Source: Holophaga foetida DSM 6591 (lineage in GTDB: Bacteria; Acidobacteriota; Holophagae; Holophagales; Holophagaceae). Taken from it: DNA of 64,000 bases. Positions 24,963 to 32,767 of this stretch are shown piece after piece; positions within the stretch are counted from its first letter, which is position 1, and every line of letters begins with the position of its first letter. Made by a program: the position numbers and the translations under genes. The stretch is taken from NCBI RefSeq assembly GCF_000242615.2, contig NZ_KI912268.1, forward strand, positions 889,863 to 953,862, in the 5' to 3' direction. The notes below the pieces were generated by a model. That model was given only the letters and a program-made list of their open reading frames with translations. It had not been told where the DNA came from and did no database searches.

Positions 24963-25399
24963 GGATCGGCATCATCATCTGCGGACGCTATCAGGACTGC
25001 GGAGGCGGCAAGTGCTTCAGGGCCCTGCGGGAACGCCTGGGCAGCTTTGCCCGGTACCCCAAGGACGAGCCTTTGGAGGTCGTCGGCTACTCAACCTGTG
25101 GCGGGTGCCCCGGGGGCAATGTGGAATACCTTCCCGCCGAATTCCAGAAGAACGGTTGTCAGGCCGTCCACCTCGCCACTGGGCTGGTGGTGGGTTACCC
25201 CCCCTGTCCCAATATCCGGAACTTCAAGAGCTTCATCGAGGGACACTATGGCCTCCCGGTCGTGGTAGGCACCCATCCCATCCCCATGAAATACATGGAG
25301 ACCCATCGCCAGCTCCCCTTCTGGAAAGATGCGCGGATGCAGGAGCTCGCCGACGACCTCCTGTCGGACGCCCCAGATGTGATGGAGGCCTACAATTGA
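24959..25399 (+). CDS. CGGC-domain protein
   Basis: 146 residues: MRIGIIICGRYQDCGGGKCFRALRE with clustered cysteines, then YSTCGGCPGGNVEYLP and VGYPPCPNI, and HPIPMKYMETHRQL at the end. The CGGC family is a putative metal-binding domain found in anaerobes, often with Mrp, NifX or radical SAM genes. It overlaps bioB by ATGA. Function unknown. Confidence 0.8.
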   Translation: MRIGIIICGRYQDCGGGKCFRALRERLGSFARYPKDEPLEVVGYSTCGGCPGGNVEYLPAEFQKNGCQAVHLATGLVVGYPPCPNIRNFKSFIEGHYGLPVVVGTHPIPMKYMETHRQLPFWKDARMQELADDLLSDAPDVMEAYN

Positions 25400-25583
25400 A
25401 GGCCTTCCGGCACATCTACCACTCATTCCTTCCAGGTAATTCAGGCTCCCTGGACAGGCATCCTGTGTCCTCCAGGAGTTCGCAGGAGAAAAGTTTCCGC
25501 GTCGGTCATCAACGTTGGAGGGATCTTCTCCCACCCCGCCCCGATCAGCACACCAGCCCGAACCACTGACTTTCGAGGGCCCT

Positions 25584-27497
25584 ATGCCTATTTCCGTCCA
25601 ACTTCCAGATGACTCTATCCGCCAGCTTGCAGACGGTGCGACGGGCCTTGATCTGGCCCGCAGCATCAGCCCGCGTCTACTGGATGCGGCCCTGGCCGTC
25701 AGGATGGACGGCGTGCTCCGGGATCTGAACACCCCCCTGGAGGCGAGCTCAAAGGTGGCAATCCTTACGGCCAAGGATCCTGAATCCTTGGAGATCTTGC
25801 GCCACTCTGCCGCCCACCTCCTGGCCCAGGCTGTGAAGTGCCTCTTCCCCCAAGCCAAGGCAGGCGTCGGGCCGGTCATCGAGGATGGCTTCTACTACGA
25901 CTTCCTGGTGGAGACCTTCTTCACCCCCGAGGACTTGGCCGCCATTGAAGCGGAGATGGTGCGCCTAGCGGAGGCTGATCTGCCCATCACCCGGGAGGAA
26001 GTGGACCGGAACATGGCGATCCAGCAATTCCGGGCCCTGAGCGAACCCCTGAAGGTGGAATTGGCCGAGGCCATCCCGGAGGGCGAGACCATCACCCTCT
26101 ACCGCCAGGGGGATTTCCTGGACCTTTGCCGGGGGCCCCATGTGCCCAACACCGGCAAGCTCAAGGCCTTCAAGCTGCTCCAGACCGCCGCCGCCTATTG
26201 GAAGGGCAATGAGAAGAACGCCCAACTCTGCCGCATCTACGGCACCGCCTTCCACACCCGGAAGGAGCTTGAGGATCACCTGAAACGCCTGGAGGAGGCC
26301 AAAGCCAGGGACCACCGCAAACTGGGCCGGGAACTGGGCCTCTTCTCCTTCCACCCTGAAGCCCCGGCCTCCCCCTTCTTCCACCCCAAGGGGACGTTGG
26401 TCTACAACGAGCTGCTGGCCTATCTCCGGAGCCTCTATCGCCGCCGAGGCTACCAGGAGCTGATTACGCCCCAGGCCCTGGATGTGAGCCTCTGGAAAAC
26501 CTCCGGCCACTATGACAAATACCAGGAGAGCATGTATTTCACCGAGGTCGACGAGCGGGAATATGCCCTCAAGCCCATGAACTGCCCCACCCACTGCCTG
26601 ATCTACGGCACCGAGAAGCACAGCTACCGGGATCTCCCCATCCGCTATGCGGACTTCGGGCGCATCCATCGATACGAACGAAGTGGGGTCACCCAAGGCC
26701 TTACCCGCGTGCGAACCTTCTGCCAGGACGACGGACACATCATCTGCACACCCGAGCAGATGAAGCCAGAGATGGCCTCCTTCTTCACGTTTCTGAGGGA
26801 GGTGTATGCCACCTTCGGCTTTGACGAAGTCCGGGTAGCCCTTTCCACGCGACCCGAGCAGCGTCTTGGCAGCGACGAGATCTGGGACGAGGCCGAGGGG
26901 GCTCTCGCCGAGGCCCTGCAGGAAGCGGGCATGGCTTACCATATCAACCCCGGCGAAGGGGCCTTCTACGGCCCCAAGATCGAGTTCCAGGTGCTGGACG
27001 CCCTGCGCCGCCCCTGGCAGCTCGGCACCGTCCAGGTGGACTACTCCATGCCCGCCCGCTTCGGCCTCACCTACGTGAAGCCGGACGGCAGCGAAGGCAC
27101 CCCAGTCATGCTGCACCGGGCCATCCTCGGCAGTCTGGAGCGTTTCCTGGGCATCCTCATCGAGCACTGCGCCGGGGCCTTCCCGGTGTGGCTGGCCCCT
27201 GTCCAGATCGCCATCCTGCCCATAACAGATCGGGCCCACGACTATGCCCGCCGGATCCATGCGATGGCCCTGGACCTGGATTTCCGAGCCGAACTGGACC
27301 TGCGCAACGAAAAGGTGAACGCCAAGATCCGGGACGCCCAGCTCCAGCAGATCCCCTACATGCTCGTTCTGGGGGATCGAGAGGCAGCCGATGACACCGT
27401 CTCGGTGCGCCATCGCCGGGACGGCAACCTGGGAACCCAGACCTTGGATGCCTTCCTGACAGACCTGCAGAAACAAATCCGACTGCGCGAACGCTAA
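25584..27497 (+). CDS. thrS: Threonyl-tRNA synthetase
   Basis: 637 residues: TGS domain (1-60), editing domain with HSAAHLLAQAV (~75), the second additional domain with DLCRGPHVPNT, the catalytic core with zinc-ligand C in KPMNCPTHCLIY, class II motif 2 RIHRYERSGVTQGLTRVRTF and motif 3 near VMLHRAILGSLERFLG, and the anticodon-binding domain (~535-637). Start at 25584 (MPISVQLPDDS) follows the family N-terminus. A 184-base leader separates it from the preceding gene and shows no obvious terminator or T-box. Confidence 0.93.
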   Translation: MPISVQLPDDSIRQLADGATGLDLARSISPRLLDAALAVRMDGVLRDLNTPLEASSKVAILTAKDPESLEILRHSAAHLLAQAVKCLFPQAKAGVGPVIEDGFYYDFLVETFFTPEDLAAIEAEMVRLAEADLPITREEVDRNMAIQQFRALSEPLKVELAEAIPEGETITLYRQGDFLDLCRGPHVPNTGKLKAFKLLQTAAAYWKGNEKNAQLCRIYGTAFHTRKELEDHLKRLEEAKARDHRKLGRELGLFSFHPEAPASPFFHPKGTLVYNELLAYLRSLYRRRGYQELITPQALDVSLWKTSGHYDKYQESMYFTEVDEREYALKPMNCPTHCLIYGTEKHSYRDLPIRYADFGRIHRYERSGVTQGLTRVRTFCQDDGHIICTPEQMKPEMASFFTFLREVYATFGFDEVRVALSTRPEQRLGSDEIWDEAEGALAEALQEAGMAYHINPGEGAFYGPKIEFQVLDALRRPWQLGTVQVDYSMPARFGLTYVKPDGSEGTPVMLHRAILGSLERFLGILIEHCAGAFPVWLAPVQIAILPITDRAHDYARRIHAMALDLDFRAELDLRNEKVNAKIRDAQLQQIPYMLVLGDREAADDTVSVRHRRDGNLGTQTLDAFLTDLQKQIRLRER

Positions 27498-27506
27498 AGG
27501 ACCAGT

Positions 27507-27821
27507 ATGGAAATCCAACTAGCCCTCAACAACTACACAGGAAAATCGGGTCCGCGCCTCAACTGCGCCCAGTCGGTGGCCGCTGCCTTCGGGGTGGATC
27601 CCCAGGGCTTCGCCGCCTTCGGCGGGGGGCAGGCCCCGGAAGGCTGGTGCGGGGCAGCCTACGCCGCCGCTCACCTCACCGGAAACCCCGAAGCCATCCG
27701 CAACGCCTTCCAGGAGAAGGCCGGGGCCATCACTTGCAAAGCCATCCGCCAGAACCGGATCCTTCCCTGCCCAGGCTGCGTCGAGACCGCCGCCCACCTC
27801 ACCAAGGAATTCAAGCCATGA
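27507..27821 (+). CDS. C_GCAxxG_C_C-family redox protein
   Basis: 104 residues. The named cysteine pattern is visible: NCAQSV (C20), GGGQAPEGWCGAAYAA (C48, a variant of GCAxxG), ITCKAIR (C78) and LPCPGCVE (C89, C92). Members are small redox-active proteins of anaerobes of unknown partner. It starts nine bases after thrS and overlaps the next gene by four bases, so it is cotranslated with the Mrp fusion that follows. Confidence 0.8.
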   Translation: MEIQLALNNYTGKSGPRLNCAQSVAAAFGVDPQGFAAFGGGQAPEGWCGAAYAAAHLTGNPEAIRNAFQEKAGAITCKAIRQNRILPCPGCVETAAHLTKEFKP

Positions 27822-29056
27822 GCACTTGGAACCCCATCCCCACCCGCACCCGTCCCGAAAACTTCGGCCCCATGAAGGACGCCAGCGCCCACGCCCGGTT
27901 CAAGGGCCCCTGCGGCGACACCATGGAGTTCTGGCTCTACCTGGACGGCGTCCACATCCGGGAGGCCAGCTTCACCACCGACGGCTGCGACACCTCCGTG
28001 GCCTGCGGCAGCGTGGCCGCCCATCTCTGCATCGACCGCTCCATCGGCGAGATGAAGGCCTTCAAGCCAGAAGAGGTCATCGAGGTGCTGGGATGGCAGG
28101 AACAGGAGGAGTCCCATCACTGCGCCCTCCTGGCGGTGCGTACCATCGGCATGGCCATCAAGGACTATGAGGCGCGCCTCAAGGCCGAGGAAGAAGCCCA
28201 GGGGTGTTCCCAGGATTCCTGTAGCTCCGAATGCTGCGAAAGCTGCAGCAGCCCCTGCGATTCGCCCAAGGATTCCGTGAGCCTGACGACTCTGGCCGGG
28301 GCGGGAAAGATCAAGCAGCGCATCCTGGTGCTTTCCGGCAAAGGCGGCGTCGGGAAGAGCACCGTGGCCACCAATCTCGCCATGGCCTTCGCCTCCCAGG
28401 GCCTGACGACCGGGCTGCTGGATGTGGATATCCATGGCCCCAGCGTCCCCAAGCTCCTGGGTCTTGATGACGAGCCTCTCCTGACTGAAGGCCCCAATCT
28501 GATCCCCGTTGAACTGGGGAATCTGAAGGTCATGTCCATGGGCTTCGCCCTGGGAGCGGATCAGCCCGCCATCTGGCGCGGCCCCATGAAAGCCGGCGTG
28601 GTGGAACAGTTCGTCCAGCGGGTCCACTGGGGCGAATTGGATGTGCTGGTGGTGGACTGCCCCCCGGGCACCGGGGATGAACACTTGTCCCTGAAGCAAG
28701 CCCTTGGCGCCGTGGACGGGGCTGTCATTGTCACGACCCCCCAGGAGGTCGCCGTATTGGACGCCCGCAAGGCCGTCTCCTTCTGCAAAGCCGCCGATAT
28801 CCCGGTCTTGGGCGTGATCGAGAACATGAGCGGCTTCGCTTGCCCCCACTGCTCCACAGTCACGCCCATCTTCAGCAGCGAAGGTGGAAGGCGCATGGCA
28901 GACGACATGGGCATCCCCTTCCTGGGTTCCCTGCCCCTCGACCCCAAGGTGGGCCTCGATGGCGATGCAGGACGCCCCAGGCTCTATGCCCAGGAGCAAT
29001 ACTTCGGGCCCGTGCTGCAGTCCTTGAGCGCGCAACTGGAAGGCGCCACCGCATGA
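27818..29056 (+). CDS. mrp: Fusion of NifU-like domain and Mrp/NBP35 ATPase
   Basis: 412 residues in two parts. Residues ~1-125 resemble a NifU-N/IscU-type scaffold (HARFKGPCGDTMEFWL, FTTDGCDTSVACGSVAAHL, with GWQEQEESHHCALLAVRT), providing three conserved cysteines for a [2Fe-2S] or [4Fe-4S] cluster. After a Cys-rich linker (CSQDSCSSECCESCSSPC) comes the Mrp ATPase with GKGGVGKST (~172), DVDIHGPSVP, VDCPPGTGDE and the CPHC pair in ENMSGFACPHCS. The fusion would couple cluster assembly to ATP-driven transfer in one chain. It overlaps trmO by four bases. Confidence 0.85.
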   Translation: MSTWNPIPTRTRPENFGPMKDASAHARFKGPCGDTMEFWLYLDGVHIREASFTTDGCDTSVACGSVAAHLCIDRSIGEMKAFKPEEVIEVLGWQEQEESHHCALLAVRTIGMAIKDYEARLKAEEEAQGCSQDSCSSECCESCSSPCDSPKDSVSLTTLAGAGKIKQRILVLSGKGGVGKSTVATNLAMAFASQGLTTGLLDVDIHGPSVPKLLGLDDEPLLTEGPNLIPVELGNLKVMSMGFALGADQPAIWRGPMKAGVVEQFVQRVHWGELDVLVVDCPPGTGDEHLSLKQALGAVDGAVIVTTPQEVAVLDARKAVSFCKAADIPVLGVIENMSGFACPHCSTVTPIFSSEGGRRMADDMGIPFLGSLPLDPKVGLDGDAGRPRLYAQEQYFGPVLQSLSAQLEGATA

Positions 29057-29550
29057 CGAAGGACCGGTCCTTGCCCATCCACCCCATAGGTGTCATCCGC
29101 ACACCTCACAAGGAGGCAGAAAAGACCCCCATCCAACCTTGCTTTGCCCGGGAGATCCGGGGAGAGATCGAGGTGAACCCCGAATTTGCTGAGGGACTAA
29201 TGGGAATCGAGGGCTTTTCCCATCTCCACCTGATCTACCACCTGCATCAGGCGGAGCCAGGCCCCCTGGTGGTCAAACCCTTCCTGACGGACGAACCCAC
29301 CGGCATCTTCGCCTGCCGCTACCCCGAACGCCCCAACGGCATCGGTCTCAGCGTGGTCCGCCTCCTGGGCGTCGAGGGTTGCCGCTTGGTGGTAGAGGAT
29401 GTGGACATGCTGGATGGAAGCCCCCTCCTGGACATCAAGCCCTATTTCCCCAAAGCCGATCGTCCTGAGGGTACCTGGGGCGGATGGACCGAGGAGGTGG
29501 ACTCCCAAGATGCGCAACTCCGGGGCAAGAGGCAATCCAACCATGGATAA
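29053..29550 (+). CDS. trmO: tRNA (N6-threonylcarbamoyladenosine-37-N6)-methyltransferase TrmO
   Basis: 165 residues of the TsaA/TrmO family, which adds a methyl group to t6A37 of certain tRNAs. Conserved blocks are IGVIRTPHKE, EGLMGIEGFSHLHLIYHLH, PERPNGIGLSVVRLLGVEG and LLDIKPYFPKAD. In E. coli it acts on tRNA-Thr, so its closeness to thrS is notable. It has ATGA overlap with the preceding ATPase. Confidence 0.88.
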   Translation: MTKDRSLPIHPIGVIRTPHKEAEKTPIQPCFAREIRGEIEVNPEFAEGLMGIEGFSHLHLIYHLHQAEPGPLVVKPFLTDEPTGIFACRYPERPNGIGLSVVRLLGVEGCRLVVEDVDMLDGSPLLDIKPYFPKADRPEGTWGGWTEEVDSQDAQLRGKRQSNHG

Positions 29551-30358
29551 GGTCAGGATCACCCTCCTGGTGGACAATCAGGCTGCTATGCCGGGCCTCC
29601 AGACGGAGCACGGACTCAGTTTCTGGATCCAGCGGGACGCCGACACGGTGCTCTTCGACACCGGGGCCTCCGGGGCCTGGGCCGCCAACGCCCAGACCCT
29701 CGGATTGCCCACAGACACTATCCAGCACCTGGTCCTCAGCCACGGTCACCGGGACCACACCGGAGGCATCCCCGAGGCCCTCCAGGCCTCCCCGGAGGCT
29801 CGGATCTACATGCACCCCAAGACCCTAATGCCCCGCTACAGCCTCCACCCGGGCATGGGGCCCCGTCCCCTCGGCCTACCCTCGGCCTCATGGAAGGCAT
29901 TGACCCCATACTCGGATGCCCTCCGGTGGAGCACTGCCCCCATGCGGCTGGCCCGAGACATGGGCATCACAGGCCCCATCCTCCGGCGCCACCCCCAGGA
30001 ATCCAGCTCAGGCCCATTCTTCCTGGACCCGGAGGGGCGCCAGACCGATCCCTTGGAGGATGACCAGGCCTTGTGGATCCAGACTCCCGAGGGGCTGGTC
30101 ATCGTGTTGGGCTGTGCCCACGCCGGAGTGGCCAACACCCTGGACCACATCCGAGAGATCACAGGGGAATCCCGGATTCGTGCCGTCATTGGAGGCATTC
30201 ACCTGGCCAAGGCCGATCAGGAACGCCTGGAATTCACCGCAGAACGTATTCGGGAAGCTGGCGTCCAGGAGGTCCAAGCGTGCCACTGCACAGGCGAAAG
30301 CGTTGCCCTGTCCATGGGCTATGGCTGGATGCGGGCTGGGGGTAGTTGGGAAACATAG
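29543..30358 (+). CDS. MBL-fold metallohydrolase (dihydropterin-RFAP synthase-like)
   Basis: 271 residues. Metallo-beta-lactamase motif SHGHRDHTGGI at ~58, FDTGASG, a later VLGCAHAGVANTLDHI with metal-ligand His, and IGGIHL. The layout matches the COG1237 group annotated as 7,8-dihydropterin-6-yl-methyl-4-(beta-D-ribofuranosyl)aminobenzene phosphate synthase, and it sits near pterin/folate genes (folE2, metF), but biochemical roles for bacterial members are mostly untested. It overlaps trmO by eight bases. Confidence 0.78.
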   Translation: MDKVRITLLVDNQAAMPGLQTEHGLSFWIQRDADTVLFDTGASGAWAANAQTLGLPTDTIQHLVLSHGHRDHTGGIPEALQASPEARIYMHPKTLMPRYSLHPGMGPRPLGLPSASWKALTPYSDALRWSTAPMRLARDMGITGPILRRHPQESSSGPFFLDPEGRQTDPLEDDQALWIQTPEGLVIVLGCAHAGVANTLDHIREITGESRIRAVIGGIHLAKADQERLEFTAERIREAGVQEVQACHCTGESVALSMGYGWMRAGGSWET

Positions 30359-30401
30359 GCGGCTCCCCAAACGGGGCTGGCCGTACACCACAGGAGTGAC
30401 A

Positions 30402-31277
30402 ATGAAGGCCAACGATCTCTACAGAAACAAGAAGTCAGCTCTTTCCTTCGAATTTTTCCCCTATCGGGATGCGGCCAGCGCCAAATCATTTGCCGAAACC
30501 ATCGGTGTCCTCGCTCCCCTCAAGCCGGACTATATGTCCGTGACCTTCGGAGCCGGAGGCTCCACCTGTGATGGTTCGTACCAGACAGTCCGCCAACTGG
30601 TGAAAGATCACGGTCAACCTACCGTTGCCTATATCGCAGGATACGGACTCGCTCCAGAAGCCATCATCCAAGTGCTGGACCGATACCGCGACCTGGGCAT
30701 CCAGACCATATTCGTACTCCGCGGAGATCAGCCGAAGGAAGCCGATTTCGCAGCTCACCCAGATAGCTTCACGTATGCCTCGGACCTCATCGCCTTCATC
30801 AAGAAAAACTACTCCTTCACGCTTGGCTGTGCGGGCTATCCCGAAGGTCACCTCGAATGCCAGAGCCCGGAAAAGAACCTCGACTACCTCAAACAGAAGG
30901 TTGATAACGGGGCAGAGTACGTGGTCACCCAATATTTTTACGACAACGACTTCTTCTTCCGGTATGTGGATCAGTGCCGCAAGGCAGGCATCCAGGTCCC
31001 CATCATTCCCGGCGTCATGCCGGTATACACCCTCAAGATGACCCAGAACCTGGCAAAGGTCTGTGGCTCCAGCATCCCCCCATTCCTCCAGGCCCGCATG
31101 GATGCGGTAGACGCCTCCGATAAGCAGGCAGTCCTCGATCTTGGTGCCGACTTCGCCACGCAACAGTGCCGTGGCCTGCTCAAAACAGGAATTGCGGGTC
31201 TCCATATCTACACCATGGACCGCAGTTACACCACCGCCAAGATCGTGAACACCCTGCGAAGCGAGAACCTGCTCTAG
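30402..31277 (+). CDS. metF: Methylenetetrahydrofolate reductase
   Basis: 291-residue TIM-barrel flavoprotein reducing methylene-THF to methyl-THF. Conserved parts are LSFEFFPYRD, DYMSVTFGAGGST, LRGDQPKE, LGCAGYPEGH and YVVTQYFYDNDFFFRYVDQCR. SD CAGGAG precedes the start. No MetV or corrinoid methyltransferase gene is adjacent, so it may serve methionine synthesis or, if the UroD-type methyltransferase downstream (48129) is an O-demethylase, a C1 pathway. Confidence 0.9.
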   Translation: MKANDLYRNKKSALSFEFFPYRDAASAKSFAETIGVLAPLKPDYMSVTFGAGGSTCDGSYQTVRQLVKDHGQPTVAYIAGYGLAPEAIIQVLDRYRDLGIQTIFVLRGDQPKEADFAAHPDSFTYASDLIAFIKKNYSFTLGCAGYPEGHLECQSPEKNLDYLKQKVDNGAEYVVTQYFYDNDFFFRYVDQCRKAGIQVPIIPGVMPVYTLKMTQNLAKVCGSSIPPFLQARMDAVDASDKQAVLDLGADFATQQCRGLLKTGIAGLHIYTMDRSYTTAKIVNTLRSENLL

Positions 31278-31364
31278 ACTTCCCCTCATTGTCCCAAAAC
31301 CAGCAGCCGCATCCATGAGACAGTGGGCAGCGCACTCTTATGCCTCCTGCACCAGAGAGGAATC

Positions 31365-32171
31365 ATGAACATGATCGATGTTCAGTCCCGCAAGGACCAT
31401 CGCGGCATAGCCCTTGACCATGTGGGGGTGGCTGGGCTTCGCTATCCCATCGTTGTCCTTGACCAAGCCCACGGGAAACAGAAAACGGTCGCTGAAATCA
31501 CCATGTCCGTAAACCTGCCACATCACTTCAAAGGCACCCATATGAGCCGCTTTGTGGAAGTGCTCAATCACTACCACGGCGAGATCACGATAAGAACGCT
31601 GCCCAAACTCCTCCATACCCTGCGAAGCAAATTGAATGCAGAGAGCGCACGGGTCAAACTGACCTTCCCATACTTCCTCGAGCGCAAAGCCCCCCAGAGC
31701 CATGCAGGGGGACTCATGGACTTCGAATGTCAGTTCGTTGGCGAAATGAGGGGGGAGACCCTTGACTTCATTTTAGGGGTGAAGGTGCCCGTCACAAGCC
31801 TTTGCCCATGCAGCAAAGAGATCAGTGATTACGGAGCCCACAATCAGAGAGGTATCCTTTTCATCGAAGTGCGCACAACCCTTGAGGAATCGGGCCAACC
31901 ACGAATGATCTGGATAGAAGAACTCATCGCTGTGGCAGAATCTTCAGCATCCTCCCCGGTCTATCCTGTTTTGAAGAGACCGGATGAACGCCACGTCACC
32001 ATGCAAGCATATGACAATCCGGTCTTCGTAGAGGACATGGCCCGAAATGCGGCGGTTCAGCTCCAGCAGGACCCGCGCATCGCATGGTTTCGCATCCATG
32101 CTGAGAATTTCGAAAGCATCCACAATCACAGCGCGTTTGCTTCGCTAGAACAGTGGGCAAAACCTGACTGA
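31365..32171 (+). CDS. folE2: GTP cyclohydrolase FolE2 (type IB)
   Basis: 268 residues, catalysing the first step of folate/queuosine pterin synthesis. The FolE2 signature SLCPCSKEISDYGAHNQRG is at ~145-162, with GTHMSRFVE and HAENFESIHNHSAFA. FolE2 is the zinc-independent form that often replaces FolE under zinc limitation. SD AGAGAGG lies seven bases before the ATG at 31365. It is the last gene of the rightward run; an ahpC fragment and the repeat copy 2 follow. Confidence 0.9.
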   Translation: MNMIDVQSRKDHRGIALDHVGVAGLRYPIVVLDQAHGKQKTVAEITMSVNLPHHFKGTHMSRFVEVLNHYHGEITIRTLPKLLHTLRSKLNAESARVKLTFPYFLERKAPQSHAGGLMDFECQFVGEMRGETLDFILGVKVPVTSLCPCSKEISDYGAHNQRGILFIEVRTTLEESGQPRMIWIEELIAVAESSASSPVYPVLKRPDERHVTMQAYDNPVFVEDMARNAAVQLQQDPRIAWFRIHAENFESIHNHSAFASLEQWAKPD

Positions 32172-32179
32172 GTGGTGGA

Positions 32180-32256
32180 GGCCTGTCGTGCCATTTTCTC
32201 GACCTCAGTCTTGACTGGCAGAGTCTTCTTGCCAGGCCTCCAGTTGGCGGAGAATC
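32180..32256 (-). pseudogene. ahpC C-terminal fragment
   Basis: The minus strand encodes SANWRPGKKTLPVKTEVEKMARQ, nearly the same as the resolving-cysteine region of the intact AhpC (PANWRPGKKTLPVRTDAEKMAG). The frame starts exactly at the border of the repeat at 32257, and everything upstream of the resolving cysteine is missing. It is the remnant of a second peroxiredoxin gene cut by the repeat element. Confidence 0.65.
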
Positions 32257-32380
32257 GTTGAACGACCGCTCCGCGGCGGGGGGTGCCGCCGTATGGTGAG
32301 TCCACGCAGCAATAAATCTAGCAATCCCATGCAAATGAAGGATCCTTGGTCATCGCGATGTAGATGCATCGCCAGACGAC
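32257..32380 (-). repeat. Interspersed ~125-bp repeat with hairpin, copy 2
   Basis: Reverse complement of the element at 75-199. At its outer end the plus strand reads CCTTGGTCATCGCGATG, TAGATG, CATCGCCAGACGACCAAGG, a hairpin with 16-17 base arms carrying a two-base bulge. It truncates an ahpC copy on one side and abuts unassigned sequence on the other. Confidence 0.7.
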
Positions 32381-32671
32381 CAAGGAGGTAACACGGGCAC
32401 GAACGCCCACCACTCCCATGTCCAATCAAGGAATGCGAATGCGTCTGGCCCGACGCCCTGGTCGCCGGGAGGGAGCACACGGGTACGGAAGGTTTGAGAA
32501 ACGTCCAGAAAAGGCCAGGGGCCGATCCGGCAAAACCGTTTCATCAAGGCACCATTCCGATCCTCCGTACGAGAAATCGTAAGCGAGACGCCCCACTTAC
32601 AGGATCCAGTATCTTTTAATCTCCCACGCAATGCACGCTCCATCTGCCTCCACGGCCCGTCCGGACGACTT
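32381..32671. other. Unassigned sequence between repeat and riboswitch
   Basis: About 290 bases with several open frames, none with recognisable family features or a good ribosome-binding site. A minus-strand frame (32350-32757) crosses the repeat and is not credible as a gene. It may be remains of the mobile element that carried the repeat. Confidence 0.4.
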
Positions 32672-32767
32672 GACAGCTGTTGGGTGGATCGGGAACCCTC
32701 TTCATGGGTGCGGTGGCAACGCCGCAGGTCTCCGGAAAGGTCGGGCCGCCTTTCCATTGGAGAAGCT
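32672..32767 (+). promoter_or_regulatory. Structured leader, candidate cation riboswitch (nhaA-I/Li+-type)
   Basis: The leader of the antiporter gene can form TGCGG/CCGCA (32709-32713, 32722-32726) around the conserved-looking GGCAACGCCGCAGG, and GGAAAGG/CCTTTCC (32734-32740, 32749-32755). The flanking CTCC (32730-32733) pairs with GGAG (32759-32762), which is the ribosome-binding site of the ATG at 32768, so ligand could gate translation. Two GGGTG/ACCC elements lie upstream (32682-32710). Position and motifs recall the nhaA-I class reported upstream of cation antiporters; assignment is from memory and not verified. Confidence 0.55.

Noticed and set aside
25400..25583. T-box or attenuator upstream of thrS
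   Set aside because: No T-box sequence, no terminator stem and no tRNA-like anticodon arm could be found in the 184-base leader.
25965..27518. 517-residue minus-strand frame opposite thrS
   Set aside because: Translation is G/V/Q/L-rich with no domain, and thrS on the other strand is unambiguous.
27671..29035. 454-residue minus-strand frame opposite the NifU/Mrp fusion
   Set aside because: Antisense shadow; the fusion protein shows Walker and cysteine motifs.
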